Of a stretch of 64,000 bases of DNA, positions 42,295 to 52,456 are shown one piece after another. The notes beneath the pieces were generated by a model. That model ran no database searches. It saw only the letters and a program-made list of their open reading frames with translations, and was not told the origin of the DNA. The DNA is taken from positions 20,901 through 84,900 of the forward strand of contig CACRSC010000041.1 of NCBI GenBank assembly GCA_902651635.1. Direction: 5' to 3'. Position 1 is the first letter of the stretch. Every line of letters begins with the position of its first letter. Position numbers and translations under genes: made by a program. This DNA is from Mastigamoeba balamuthi (Eukaryota > Evosea > Mastigamoebida > Mastigamoebidae).

Positions 42295-45200
42295 ATGGTC
42301 TCGCAGGGCAGCCCGCGGGCCGGCAAGCTGGACGCGGCGGCGCACCGAAAGGACCGCTGCTGCGGCGCCGGGGAGAGGGCCAAGGAGCTGTCGCCGGCGG
42401 CCAAGGAGCAGCCGCTGTCGCCGAGGAGGCCCGAGACGGAGCAGAGGCTGCTGGAGCTCGCGCGGAGGTTCCTGAGGACCGACGAGGTCAAGCGGGACCA
42501 GAACGGCGAGAAGCTGCGCGAGATCGCCGCGTCCATCACCAACCTCACGCGCGACGCCGAGGAGATCATCGCGCGGCGCTCGCACATGTTCCTGCACTCG
42601 GGCCCGCTCAGCATCATCCTCAGCGCCGCCAACAGGCCCCCCAAGAAGCGGTCAGTCACTCACCGCTCCAGAAAAATCGCTGGCCCTCTCCCTCCCTCCC
42701 CCCTACCCGCCCACTCGCTGACGCAAGACGGCCGGGCAGGTACTTTTGGCTGTTCGACGACTGCCTGGTGATGGCCGCGTACACGGGGAAACCGCAACCG
42801 CCGTTCACTCTCAGCGGAATTCTCTCGTGCCCCGTGGCCGTGTTTGTTGACGATGGTTCGACCCCCGCCGGCGCCAATTTCTTTTCTGCGGCGCCCCCCT
42901 CCCCCGCCCCGTTTCCAACGCCTGCGGCGGCGCGCGCAGACCCGTCGCCGGTGTTCGAGGTGCTGACGAGGGCCCGCAAGCTGACGCTGGTGGCGACGTC
43001 GGTCGAGGACAGGAACGCCTGGGTGGACGCCCTGCGCCTGGTCGTTGGTAGTGCGACAGACTCAATGGCCCAATTCCTCCCCCTTACATTCCCCCCCCTC
43101 GCCCCCCTCGCCCCCAACCTCCCAAGGCTCGTCTGCGGTGCCCCCGGACATGATACAGTCGCTGTTCGCCCTGGACAAGGACGAGAAGAAGCCCCGGACC
43201 TCGCTGTCGACGTACTGCCCCAAGTGCGGCGAGAACCTCTCGTACCCGCGTAACAGGGTAAAAAAGACCATCACCTCCCGTTTCCCGGAATTCTGCCCGC
43301 CCTGCGTTGACTCACCGCCCTTTGCCTCCTCCCCCCCTGTGTGTGCGGCCCCCGGGGCAGAGGGTGTGCGGCTACTGCGGCAAGACGGTCTGCGCCATGT
43401 GCGCAGAGTGGAGGATACTGCCGGGGGTGGAGTACACGCAGCCCGTGTGCCAGTGCTGCTTCCTGATCAAGCTCGACGACGACCTCATGGCCGAGTCCCC
43501 TGCGTCGATCTCGACGGCCTCGGGCTCGCCGACGAGCGAGCGCCACCTGCGCCGCACGCAGTCGGGCTACTGGACCTCGTCCTCGTCCTCGTCGTGCAGC
43601 TCGGCCTCGAAGCCCGCGGACGCCGTGCTGCGGCGCAGCGTCACTGTGAGCCCCAAGCGCCTGGAGTTCGGCCTGGGCGCGGGGCAGGCGCCCGTCGACA
43701 GCCCCGTGCGCGACGTCGTGACGATAGAGAACAGGTCGGCGTCGTTTGTGGCGTGGAAGGTCGGCCCGCGCGTCAGCGAGCGCACGTTCGAGCTGGCGTT
43801 CGAGCCCTCGCACTCGATCGTCGACCCGGGGGCGACGGCGCGCGTGGACGTCGAGCTGCGCGTGCGGTGCACGACGCACGTCAAGGCCAGCGTGGGCCTC
43901 GAGCTGCGCGCAGAGGGCGCCGTGTGGAGCACCGCCGTGACGCTGGAGCTCGACAGCCAGCTCTCCACGCGGCTCGACAGGGAGGAGATCGAGGTCAGCT
44001 CGCCCCCCATCGGCGAGGGCTCGTTCGGCACCGTCTACAAGGCCGACTACCGCGGTCTCGACGTGCGCTGTGGCCCCCTCCTCTCCACGCAGCAGTGCCG
44101 CTGTGCCCCTGGTGCTGACAGAGGGAGGGGGTGGTGGTGGTTGCAGGTGGCTGTGAAGATACTCAAGGGGCAGGACCAGATGCCGGAGGACGTGCTCGAC
44201 CAGTTCAACCGCGAAGTGCACTTCCTCGAGCACGTGCGCCACCCCTGTATTGTTAACCTCATCGGTACACGCCATCTGCCCCCTCTCTCCCCCTCCCTCG
44301 TGGCCGCCCTGAGCGTCGCCGCGTGGCACTGCAGGGTATGTAACGGAGGCGGGGCACTTGGCACTGGTGACCGAGTACTGCCCGCACGGGAACCTGACGA
44401 CCGCGCTGCGACGCAAGGCCCTGACGCTGCCGATGAAACTCAAGTGCCTTGTCGACTGCGCCAAGGGAATGGCTGTGCGCCGCCCGCCCCTCACTGCAGC
44501 GTCTCTGCTCCTCTCCGTGCCGCTGCTGACGCCGATCAATCGGCTTGTGCGGTGTTAGTTTTTGCACAGGTCCAACATTATGCACAGGGATCTCAAGCCA
44601 TCCAATCTGCTTGTACGTGGGAGGGTCCCTCGTCCTGTTGACCCTGACCTGCGCCCTCATTTGCCCTCCACAGCTTGTTTCGACCGAAGTGCGAGCGCCG
44701 GTGATGTGCAAGCTGTCGGGTGTGTTGCACGCAGCCCCCACTTCCTCCTGGCCTCAAGCGCTAACGAGTGGAACCCTTGCTTCGCAGATTTTGGGACAGT
44801 CCGAGACATAAACCCGACATCCTCCGTGGCCTCGCTCACCGAGCGAGTAGGGTCGCCCATCTGGATGGCACGTAGCACCGCTCACGGTAACTGGCACTAA
44901 GCTCGTCCCCTACCCCTACAGGCACCCGAGGTCATCTCTGGGTCGAAGTACGAGAAGTCCTGCGACGTTTTCAGGTATTCAGAAGCCATGGGCCGGTCTC
45001 TTCTTCTCACCGAGGTATCCTCTACAGCTTCGCTGTGATCTTGTACGAGGTCCTCACGGGAGAGATCCCGTACTGCCGAAGTGTCACGCCAGAGGGTCAC
45101 GTGTCGTTCTGGAAGTCCGCCGAAATCAGAGCGTTTGTTCTCGAGGGCAAGGTGCGCCTGCGTTCCATGCGCTCGTCGCGCACTCACGTCAAGCACAGAG

Positions 45201-45360
45201 GCCGCCCATACCACCGCAAATCCCCAGGCCGTGCGTGGACCTGATAACACTCTGCTGGGCGCAGGACCCGGCTGCCCGTCTAGGGTTCACCGACGTCCTC
45301 CAGCGTCTGGAGGAGTGGCTTAACAAACACCTAAGCCAAACAGAAAATGTTAAACACTAA
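42295..45360 (+). CDS. PH / FYVE-like / Ig-like / protein kinase protein
   Basis: Twelve exons (42295-42650, 42740-43047, 43127-43257, 43361-44062, 44147-44264, 44335-44474, 44559-44612, 44674-44719, 44788-44867, 44922-44974, 45028-45151, 45199-45360) give 757 residues. Helical start (LLELARRFLRTDEVKRDQNG), then a PH domain (about 118-222; YFWLFDDCLVM, DRNAWVDAL), a FYVE-like zinc module (about 250-305; CPKCGENL, CGYCGKTVCAMC, CQCC, but no RHHCR core), an Ig-like/MSP-type beta domain (about 355-455), and a TKL-type kinase (478-750; GEGSFGTVYK, VAVKILKG, HRDLKPSNLL, DFGTVRD, MAPEVISG). All catalytic residues are present. The frame is open upstream to 41935 with no ATG, so the true N-terminus is uncertain. 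Intron 9 has a GC donor. Similar architectures are known from Amoebozoa (from memory). Confidence 0.85.
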
Positions 45361-45464
45361 ATCCCACTTGTGTACTCGTCACATCCGGTTCCTGCGCTAC
45401 TAGAGAGGGGGGTGGTGGGGTGGACAGATGGCAGGGAGGGGCATGCGTGGCAGGGGTGGGGCAA

Positions 45465-47165
45465 TCATTTCTGGATGATGCCCTGCTTCACCAGGGCTTC
45501 GTACAGCTTCTTGCTGTAAACGTTGCCCTCTGCGTCCTCGTGCTCCTCCTCGTCGTCTGGGCGCCAGGTCTTGGTTGCCTTGTCGGCTTGCATCTTCTGC
45601 CACAGCGCCACGGCGTCTGCGATCTTGGTGACATCGAAGAAGTGCACGCTGTTCACGATGCCCAGCGTCGCCATGGCGTTGGTGTGCCTGAACTCCTGGA
45701 GGGTCGCGCACAAAGTGAGCGGGGGTGCCGATGGTGGCGGTGCAATAAGGCTTGCCTGGAAGTGCTTCTCGAATGCTCTGCGGCCCCAGTAGGACATGTC
45801 GCCGCAGATCTCGCACTTGTACTCGACGCCGAGCCCGTGCAGCTTGTAGAGCCAATAGGGGATCGGCCTGCCGTCCCAGCCCACGGGGTAGTTGTCGATC
45901 GTCTGCTTGGGCATCTCGTCGTCGATCGTGGGCAGCTGCGTGTCGGCCGCGATCTCGTCGTCCTCGTCGCCGTCCGCCTCGGCGTCTGCCAGCACGTCGT
46001 TGGCGCTGCGCGCCCACTTGCGGTTGAACTCGTCCTTGGTGTTCTTGATGACGTCGACGACCTCCTCGCACAGGCCCCCGATCACGCGCTCGAGCACGCT
46101 GATCTGCTTCCGCTCCTCTGCGTGCGCCCCGTGCGCCTTCTCCGCGGCCCTGTGCCGCTTGCCCGTCTTGTGCGCCTCAAAGACCGTCGCCTTGGCGTAC
46201 GCGCGGCCGCAGGCGTCGCACCAGAGCTCGCCCCTGGCCAGCGCCTCGGCCTTGGCGGCGCCCTGCGCGGCGTCGAGGATGTCGCCCATGCTGATGCCCG
46301 CCCGCGCAGCAGACTCCCACGACTGCGCGGCCTCGGCCTCGAGCGACCCGCACTTGGCGTCCACGTCGAACAGCGGCTTGGCCCGGCGGAAGTACAGCAC
46401 CAGGTACTCGCGCAGCTCGCTCAGGTACCCAAAGTACGCGGACGCCCTGCTCGGCTCGACTGGCCGCGCCCAATTCAAGTGAATTTTAAAACTCAGAGAC
46501 GCGCTCGCAGAGAAGCGGTGAGAGAGAAAAAGGGAAGGGGGGCGCACTCTTGGGGAGGCCGGCGGTGTCGTCGAAGCGGTAGAAGGTGTCGAGGTAGGTG
46601 GGGTAGTCGACGTTCTGGAAGGCGGTGCCGAGGTTCTGGTACTGCGCGTGCAGGCTCGCCAGGTCGAGGCAGCGCCCGTGCCGCTCGGGGCCCGTGAACG
46701 CCACCGAGGGCTCGTACTCGGCGTCCGAGGGCCCCAGCTGCTCCGGCAGCGCCTCGGCATCCGCCGCTCTGTGGTACTCCTTCACCTCCCGCAGCTTGTT
46801 GTAGAACAGCTGGAACATCGTCATGCCCTGTAGGGGAGAGATATCGCGGAGATATTTCTGTCAGAGAAGATGCACGTATCTTCCTCCCTCCCCCTGCCTG
46901 CCGCGGAAAAAGCGGGGGGAGCACGCCGCACGGATCCGGTGATCGACGAGAGCTCTTCGCGGCGCGAGCCGTCGCGGTCGTCGTAGAGGGTCGCGGCCCT
47001 GTTGGAGCAGTCGCAGATGCGGTCGAGGAAGCCGCGGACGACGTGGCCCTGGTACACCGTCTCCCGGTGGGTGCGGGGCTGCTCCTTCATCAGGGACACG
47101 ACGGCGGTCTGGTACCGCTCGACCTCCTCGTGCGCCGCGCGCGTACGCTCCAGTGGCCCCGCCAT
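45465..47165 (-). CDS. SF3A3: Splicing factor SF3a60 (SF3A3/PRP9)
   Basis: Four exons on the minus strand (46932-47165, 46548-46827, 45756-46459, 45465-45695) give 482 residues (human 501). N-terminal HEEVERYQTAVVSLMKEQP and LYDDRDGSRREELSSITG, then FDDTAGLPK, a C2H2-type finger (WCDACGRAYAKATVFEAHK), and the very conserved end: GWDGRPIPYWLYKLHGLGVEY, CEICGDMSYWGRRAFEKHF, EFRHTNAMATLGI and DALALWQKM-like segment. The last intron has a GCAAGC donor. SF3a60 is a subunit of SF3a in the U2 snRNP and helps bind the branch-point region. It shares a pathway with SNRPA1 5 kb away. The SAP-like insertion of the human protein is absent. Confidence 0.95.
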
Positions 47166-47551
47166 TCCTTTACCTTCCGAGAGATTCGCGCGCGCCGAAC
47201 AGGTGTTGGAAAAGAGCGAGGAAGATTCTCTCCTCTGATGTCACAAAATCTCGTGAGATCTTTTTTTTTCAAATCCGTGCAGATTGGGAACAGGTCACTC
47301 CAGCCCCTCATCAGAACGCTCGTCCGACGGCACAGGTTCCCTCTCCTGCCAACCGGCGGAGTGAGAGAGCTTGCCCTTTTCGTAGCTTTACTATGTATGC
47401 ATTGATATCAACCAAATGCACCTCATAACGCATCAACCGGTATGATACTCGTCCAACACGTGGCGCATGGCCACGTGGTACAGGGGTCACAGCAGAGCAT
47501 AGAGCGGTAGTTGTTGTTCAACACAAAGTGAGTGCCCATACAGCGCCCATC
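47166..47551. other. Intergenic region between tandem minus-strand genes
   Basis: 386 nt between the SF3A3 start and the SLC35F stop. It should hold the SF3A3 promoter and SLC35F 3' end. A poly-T run lies at about 47261-47268. No gene seen. Confidence 0.45.
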
Positions 47552-49057
47552 CTAGCACTGGGCGGGCACGGTAGAGACCGTGGCGGCCGCAGCGGGAGAA
47601 GCGGGCTTGCTGCACCTGAGGCTGCACGCGCGGGGGCGGGTCCAGAACTCGATGCGCTGGGCGAGCGACTCGGAGGAGCAGATGTTGAGGAGGTTGATCA
47701 CAGCGAAGCTGCAGCACACGAGCACGAGCCCCGAGACGCCGACCCACCCGATAAAGTACCCGTGGGCCATCATGTCCGCGGCCAGCGCCGTGGGGATCGT
47801 CAGCATCAGCGCGACGCTGACGAAGAACGGCGACGAGCACTGGATCGCGAGGAACGTGAACACGTTGAGCGACGCGTCAAACGTCGCGATGAGCGCCAGC
47901 GACAGCATCTGCCCGAACGACGGCAGCTCAAACTCCTCGAGGCCCAGCGCCTCGCAGGCGGGGACCAGCGGCCAGAAGGCGGCGGCGTTCCAGAGGCCCA
48001 TGGCGCCGAGCAGCATGAAGACCTCCCTGTAGTCGTCTGTCTTGACGCCGTGCTTCTTGTAGAGCACCTGGTACAGCGCCGTCATGCACACGTTGACCAC
48101 GCACATCAGGTAGCCCAGGTGCGACCCGCCGTGCTGCTGCGAGACTGCCGAGCCAGGGCCTCCGGAGCACGCGATCAGGACCACTCCCAGGATCGCCACA
48201 ACGAGCCCCGACAGCTGCGCAGGCATTCCGTCAATTCTAGAAATCCCGAAATCCCGAATTGCGAATCGGGGGGAGCAGATTGGGGGTGAATTGCCTTGAG
48301 GTACGTGACAGACTCGGCGAGCATCACGACGCTCAGGACAAAGACAAAGGCCGGCAGGCTGTTGACGATGCCGATGCTCGCGGTGACGCTGACGCGCGGC
48401 AGGGCGATGTACCAGACGTACTCGCCCAGCGTCAGCACGGCGCTCAGCGCCAGCGACACGTAGGCGAAGCGGCGCCAGTTGAAGTCGCTCGTGGGCTGGT
48501 AGAAGTCCTCCGAGCCGATGCCCGTCAGCCCGCGCGAGGCCTTGGCGCGGCGCTTCTCGTACCACTCCCACGCCAGCGGCGCCAGGAACGTGATGCCGTT
48601 GTTGTGCACAGCCCTGCCCACACAGCGCCGTCGTTGTTGGGCCGTGCCACAGGAGCAGCCCAGCACCCCCCAGGCTCAGCATGGAAAACCGATGAAGAAA
48701 ACAGATGTGGCTGTTTCGGGGAAGGGAGGAGGGGGCAGGAGGTGCACTGCACATACCACGACATGAACATGGGCTGGTGTCGTCCACGATTGCACACGGT
48801 GGGGGGTCAGATGAAGCGGCGAAATCGCAACAGAGAGAGAGGGGTGAGGGAAACAGAGAGGAAACCTTCTTGTAAAACGAACGCTCGAACTTCTGGAGGA
48901 ACTCGGCGAGGAAGACCCACACCAGGACGCAGAGCGTGACCCAGAACCACGCGCGCCCGTTGCCCGTGCGGCCGCGCGACGACGACGACCCGCAGGAGCC
49001 GCCGCCCTCGACGAGCAGCGCCTCGTCCACCCTCGCTGCCTGCCCCGCCGCGTGCAT
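47552..49057 (-). CDS. SLC35F/YML018C-type membrane transporter
   Basis: Four exons on the minus strand (48866-49057, 48757-48773, 48295-48613, 47552-48214) give 396 residues with about ten hydrophobic helices. The second exon is only 17 nt (PMFMSW); it links FERSFYKK to AVHNNGITFLAPL and fits the YNKPFFxTxxxxS motif of SLC35F3-5 and yeast YML018C. Later motifs: FVLSVVMLAESVTYLK joined through a GC-AG intron to LSGLVVAILGVVLIA, then GYLMCVVNVCMTALYQVLYKK and DASLNVFTFLAIQCSSPFFVSVALMLTIPTALAADM (given in parts). It belongs to the drug/metabolite transporter superfamily; some SLC35F relatives move thiamine, but the substrate here is unknown. A Ser/Gly-rich cytosolic start precedes helix 1. Confidence 0.85.
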   Translation of the reverse strand: MHAAGQAARVDEALLVEGGGSCGSSSSRGRTGNGRAWFWVTLCVLVWVFLAEFLQKFERSFYKKVSSLFPSPLSLCCDFAASSDPPPCAIVDDTSPCSCRGMCSAPPAPSSLPRNSHICFLHRFSMLSLGGAGLLLWHGPTTTALCGQGCAQQRHHVPGAAGVGVVREAPRQGLARADGHRLGGLLPAHERLQLAPLRLRVAGAERRADAGRVRLVHRPAARQRHREHRHRQQPAGLCLCPERRDARRVCHVPQGNSPPICSPRFAIRDFGISRIDGMPAQLSGLVVAILGVVLIACSGGPGSAVSQQHGGSHLGYLMCVVNVCMTALYQVLYKKHGVKTDDYREVFMLLGAMGLWNAAAFWPLVPACEALGLEEFELPSFGQMLSLALIATFDASLNVFTFLAIQCSSPFFVSVALMLTIPTALAADMMAHGYFIGWVGVSGLVLVCCSFAVINLLNICSSESLAQRIEFWTRPRACSLRCSKPASPAAAATVSTVPAQC

Positions 49058-49416
49058 CTCGCCCCTGGTGGCCCCCCTCAGAGCGCTACGTCAGTTGGGC
49101 GTCCCCCCTGCGCGCGGCGTGGCGCGTGCCGGTTGCGGTGAGTACAACGGAGGTTTTGTGTGGGTTTGTGGTTGGTTTGCGCCCACCACGTCACCGGTCA
49201 GATTGTGCGAATAATCTCAGAATAATGCTGTGTGGGACAAGCGTGGCTCGCTGGCGCGGGCAATTGCGATGTCTTTTCAGGGTGAGAGAACTCCCCTGGC
49301 TCAGTGTTGCGAGCCATCTCGCCGCAGCATCATCGAAAATCTTCTGGAGATTTTCTATTCCCTCAAAACCCCAACGCTCTTTGGAGCAGTCTCCCATCGA
49401 TAGTCCTTCCGCGGCG
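49058..49416. promoter_or_regulatory. Divergent promoter region SLC35F / UCK
   Basis: 359 nt between two divergent start codons. AT-rich GAAAATCTTC and GGAGATTTTC words occur at about 49334-49357, 60-80 nt before the UCK ATG, and are partly self-complementary. No gene seen. Confidence 0.4.
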
Positions 49417-50672
49417 ATGTCCCTCCAGGTCACGATAGCTCCCGGCATGCCTCGCCCCCAGGCCTTCATCATCGGTCAGTACCGCCCCGTGCCACCTCTC
49501 CTGGAGCGCCTGATAAAATCGTCGCAAATGGCGTCACAGCGACGCACACAACGCCGCCCAACACTGCGCACAGCACTGCAACGAGCAAAAAAACCCCCCC
49601 CCTAATGAGCAAGCGTGACTGACGCGGCCCCCCTTCCCACTCGGCGCACTCGGTCCGCAGGGGTTGCCGGCGGCAGCGCGTCGGGCAAGACGAGCCTGTG
49701 CAAGCAGATCGACCACATGCTGCACAACAAGCACGTCGCCATTGTATCCCAGGACTCGTTCTACCGCGACCTCACCAAGGCACGCACCTGTGCCCCCCTC
49801 CCCCCTTCGAGGAAGGGCCCCCACCCGAGGGGGCACCACCCGGCAGCATGGCGATGCTGAGCCGTGCCTCAATGCGCGCAGGAAGAGCTCGCCAAGGTCT
49901 CGCAGCACAACTTTGACGAGCCGAGCGCGTTCGACTGGCCCCTTATCGTCCAGACGCTCAGGGACCTCAAGGATCGCAAGAGGGTGCGCACCGATTGTCT
50001 GCCCCTTGCTTCAGGCGGGGGCGCACCGAAACGGAGCCTCACGCTGCTTTTTCGCCCCCCTTTCTGCATCGGATCCCTGCTTGTGGCGTCATTAGGTGGA
50101 GATCCCGCACTACGACTTCTGCACGCACTCGAGGACGAGGGAGACGACGCCGCTGTGGAACATGGACGTCGTGCTGTTCGAGGGCATCCTCTCGTTCCAC
50201 AACATCCCCGACGGCCTGATGGACCTCAAGATCTTCGTCGAGACCGACGCCGACACTTGCCTCGCCCGGTACGAACCCCCCAACTCTCGCCACAGTTCCC
50301 CACGGGTATTCCTGTATTCCGAACCGGTTTCGCTCTGACGGGCGCTTCAGCCGCGTCTACCGAGACATGAAGGAGCGTGGGAGGTCGCTCGACAGCGTGC
50401 TCACGCAGTACGAGACCTTCGTGAAGCCGTCGTTCGACCAGTACGTCACGCCGCAGCGTCGCCAGGCCGACGTCATCATTCCGTGGGGCGACTACAGCTC
50501 CAACGTGTTTGGCGACGACGGGTCTTGGAAGGAGCGCACGTACCCCGCGATCACCATGATCGCCGAGCACATCCTCAACCGCCTGAGCACCGTCACTCCC
50601 TCCCCCTCCCCCGCGCTCACCCCCTCGTCCTCGTCGTCGTCGCTCCCCGGCCCCCTGCCCGACTCTCACTGA
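49417..50672 (+). CDS. UCK: Uridine-cytidine kinase
   Basis: Five exons (49417-49474, 49661-49779, 49882-49983, 50096-50268, 50351-50672) give 257 residues. Walker [13 protein letters not shown] (split by intron 1), [68 protein letters not shown] and [15 protein letters not shown] fit the family throughout. Intron 2 has a GCACGC donor; removing it makes DLTK-EELAK continuous as in relatives. The enzyme phosphorylates uridine and cytidine with ATP, the first step of pyrimidine salvage. No uracil phosphoribosyltransferase domain is fused, unlike UCKL proteins. The C-terminus is Ser/Pro-rich. Confidence 0.95.
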
Positions 50673-50695
50673 CGTATCTGCCCGTGACGCGAGGG

Positions 50696-50703
50696 AAATA
50701 TCC
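50696..50703. promoter_or_regulatory. AAATATCC (GGATATTT) element upstream of F-box-like gene
   Basis: Reverse-orientation copy of the GATATTT core, 67 nt before the ATG at 50771, in the 98-nt gap after UCK. Confidence 0.35.
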
Positions 50704-50770
50704 CTGGCTGGATACGCTGCTGGCAAAACAATTGAAAAGTGCAAAGACACTTTTTAGAAGAGCCCGCATA

Positions 50771-51730
50771 ATGTGTGACAACAAGATCCCCTGCGCGCGC
50801 GGAGCGGAGACCACGTGGAACGACGCTGTGACTGCCATCCTGTTTTCTCAGGCCCGACTGCTGCCCTTCCAGGAGATCTGGCGCCTCAGAGCCGTCTGCA
50901 AGTCGTGGCTCGCGACCGCCGAATCGAGTCCTGTCCTCAAAGCACACCTCACGCAGAGTCAGCGCACCGCAACCATGGGCCGGATCGCGCTCCCTGCTCC
51001 GGTTCTCAGGGACGTGCTGCTACTCGATGCATTGGCGAGTGTGCTGAAGCCCCTCGAAGCCCAGGGATACGCCACAACAAGCGTTGCACACTCGAGGGCC
51101 ATCGCTGGTTTGGTCGCTATGGTTGATAGGCTCACATACTCTGTGGTCTCTGGTGCCAGCAGCCCGGTCGGTATTATAACTCTGGGAATGCCCCCGCAGA
51201 CTTGGTATGTCTGGGATGGATTCCTTCATCCGAGCCCTGTGCAGTGTGCAGAGACTGCTCTGAGAATTGCCCGTGCGGCAGTGGATCTCGGAGTTCGGGG
51301 CGTGAAGTCTCGATGCCCTCTCAATCTCATCCTTGGCCATCTCTGTCAGGAAGTGAACACCTGTTTTGAGTGTCTCGGGGGATTCCGCGTAATCGTCTCC
51401 CAAGACCTCTCGGACGGGGCGGTTCTGCAAGGGCTCGAGAGGGCGGTCAAGGTGTTCTCCAAGGTCAAGGAGATCGTCGACCTCAAGAGTTTGGAGGGAC
51501 TCGATCTGGTGCGGGCAGTGACTGGAGTGGAGGTTGAACCGATATGGTTTCCGGGGGTGTACGTTCCCTACGAGCAGCACTGCCTGGTTGGGCTGGTCCT
51601 GTTCGGGCAAGACACGGTCAAGCCTGGCGATCGTGTTGTGTGTGGAGGCACCCAGCACAAGTATGACACGACCAAGAAGTGCATTAACTTACCATGGTCG
51701 TTCTTCGACGACAAGCTCAAGTCCCTCTGA
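50771..51730 (+). CDS. F-box-like protein, single exon, unknown target
   Basis: Intronless frame of 319 residues. After a short start, residues 18-60 (NDAVTAILFSQARLLPFQEI, WRLRAVCKSWLATAESSP) have the helix pattern and the W-R-VCK-W signature of an F-box. The rest has no repeat or domain I recognise; it contains LNLILGHLCQEVNTCFECL and ends in a soluble, mixed region. If the F-box is real, this is a second SCF receptor in the window. Lack of introns is unusual here and shared only with FeoA-FeoB. Codon use looks less GC-biased than in neighbours. Confidence 0.6.
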   Translation: MCDNKIPCARGAETTWNDAVTAILFSQARLLPFQEIWRLRAVCKSWLATAESSPVLKAHLTQSQRTATMGRIALPAPVLRDVLLLDALASVLKPLEAQGYATTSVAHSRAIAGLVAMVDRLTYSVVSGASSPVGIITLGMPPQTWYVWDGFLHPSPVQCAETALRIARAAVDLGVRGVKSRCPLNLILGHLCQEVNTCFECLGGFRVIVSQDLSDGAVLQGLERAVKVFSKVKEIVDLKSLEGLDLVRAVTGVEVEPIWFPGVYVPYEQHCLVGLVLFGQDTVKPGDRVVCGGTQHKYDTTKKCINLPWSFFDDKLKSL

Positions 51731-52456
51731 AGTCCTGCGTCGGCGCTGCGACGCTGAAGAAGAGGGAAAAGGGGGAAATCGCGCACCACTACGTCCTACA
51801 CGTGTGTGAACAAAGCATATCTACCACGTGGATGAGGCAAATCGCGGAAAACTACAGAAGACCCCCGTTTTATCCTTTCTCGGCCTCGCACAGGGGTTTC
51901 TGTGGGTTTCTTGCGCGGCTGTGGCGGAGGTTGCGAGGCCCCGCGGGACTGCGCTTCGCGGGAGCCCGGAGCAGACGCGTGGGCTCGTGCTCGTCGCATA
52001 CCTTCCGGCGGTGCGACTGTCAATCTATGGTCCTTCAAACACGTGCGCCCAGCCCCTCCCCTGTTTCTGTATTCTCGCTGGGTCGTTGTTTTTATAACGG
52101 CTCCCTCCCCTCTCCGTACCGTCTTGTCGAGCGCGCGACTCCCTGCGAGAAGTCCCACTCTGAAGTGACCATTATCGCCCGCCGTCCGTCTCTGGGGGCA
52201 GTCCTTTGTCATCGCAGCCTTTTGGGGGTCCCCTCGAGTGAGAAAATTACTCTTTTCTTTGCTCTTTGAAACACCCTTGTTTCGCGTGCTGCCCGCATCA
52301 GTGTGCTCAAGGCCAGGCAGATCACACGCTAGAACAGTCCAATCTCCTTTCTACTCCCCCCCGCGATCGCCACTGCAGGATCTTATACTGACACTTTATC
52401 CTTTATTTGTCCTGCGTCGTTCGCAGGAGGAGGCAGAGACCTCTGCTGCGGGAGGC
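51731..52456. other. Convergent intergenic region
   Basis: 726 nt between convergent stops of the F-box-like gene and FeoA-FeoB. Several short frames exist but translate to Arg/Ser/Pro-rich noise in all six frames. I see no hairpin, tRNA or polyadenylation hexamer of note. Confidence 0.5.

Noticed and set aside
51796-52269. Several frames of 80-190 codons between the F-box-like gene and feoB
   Set aside because: All are overlapping shadow frames rich in Arg, Ser and Pro with no motif.
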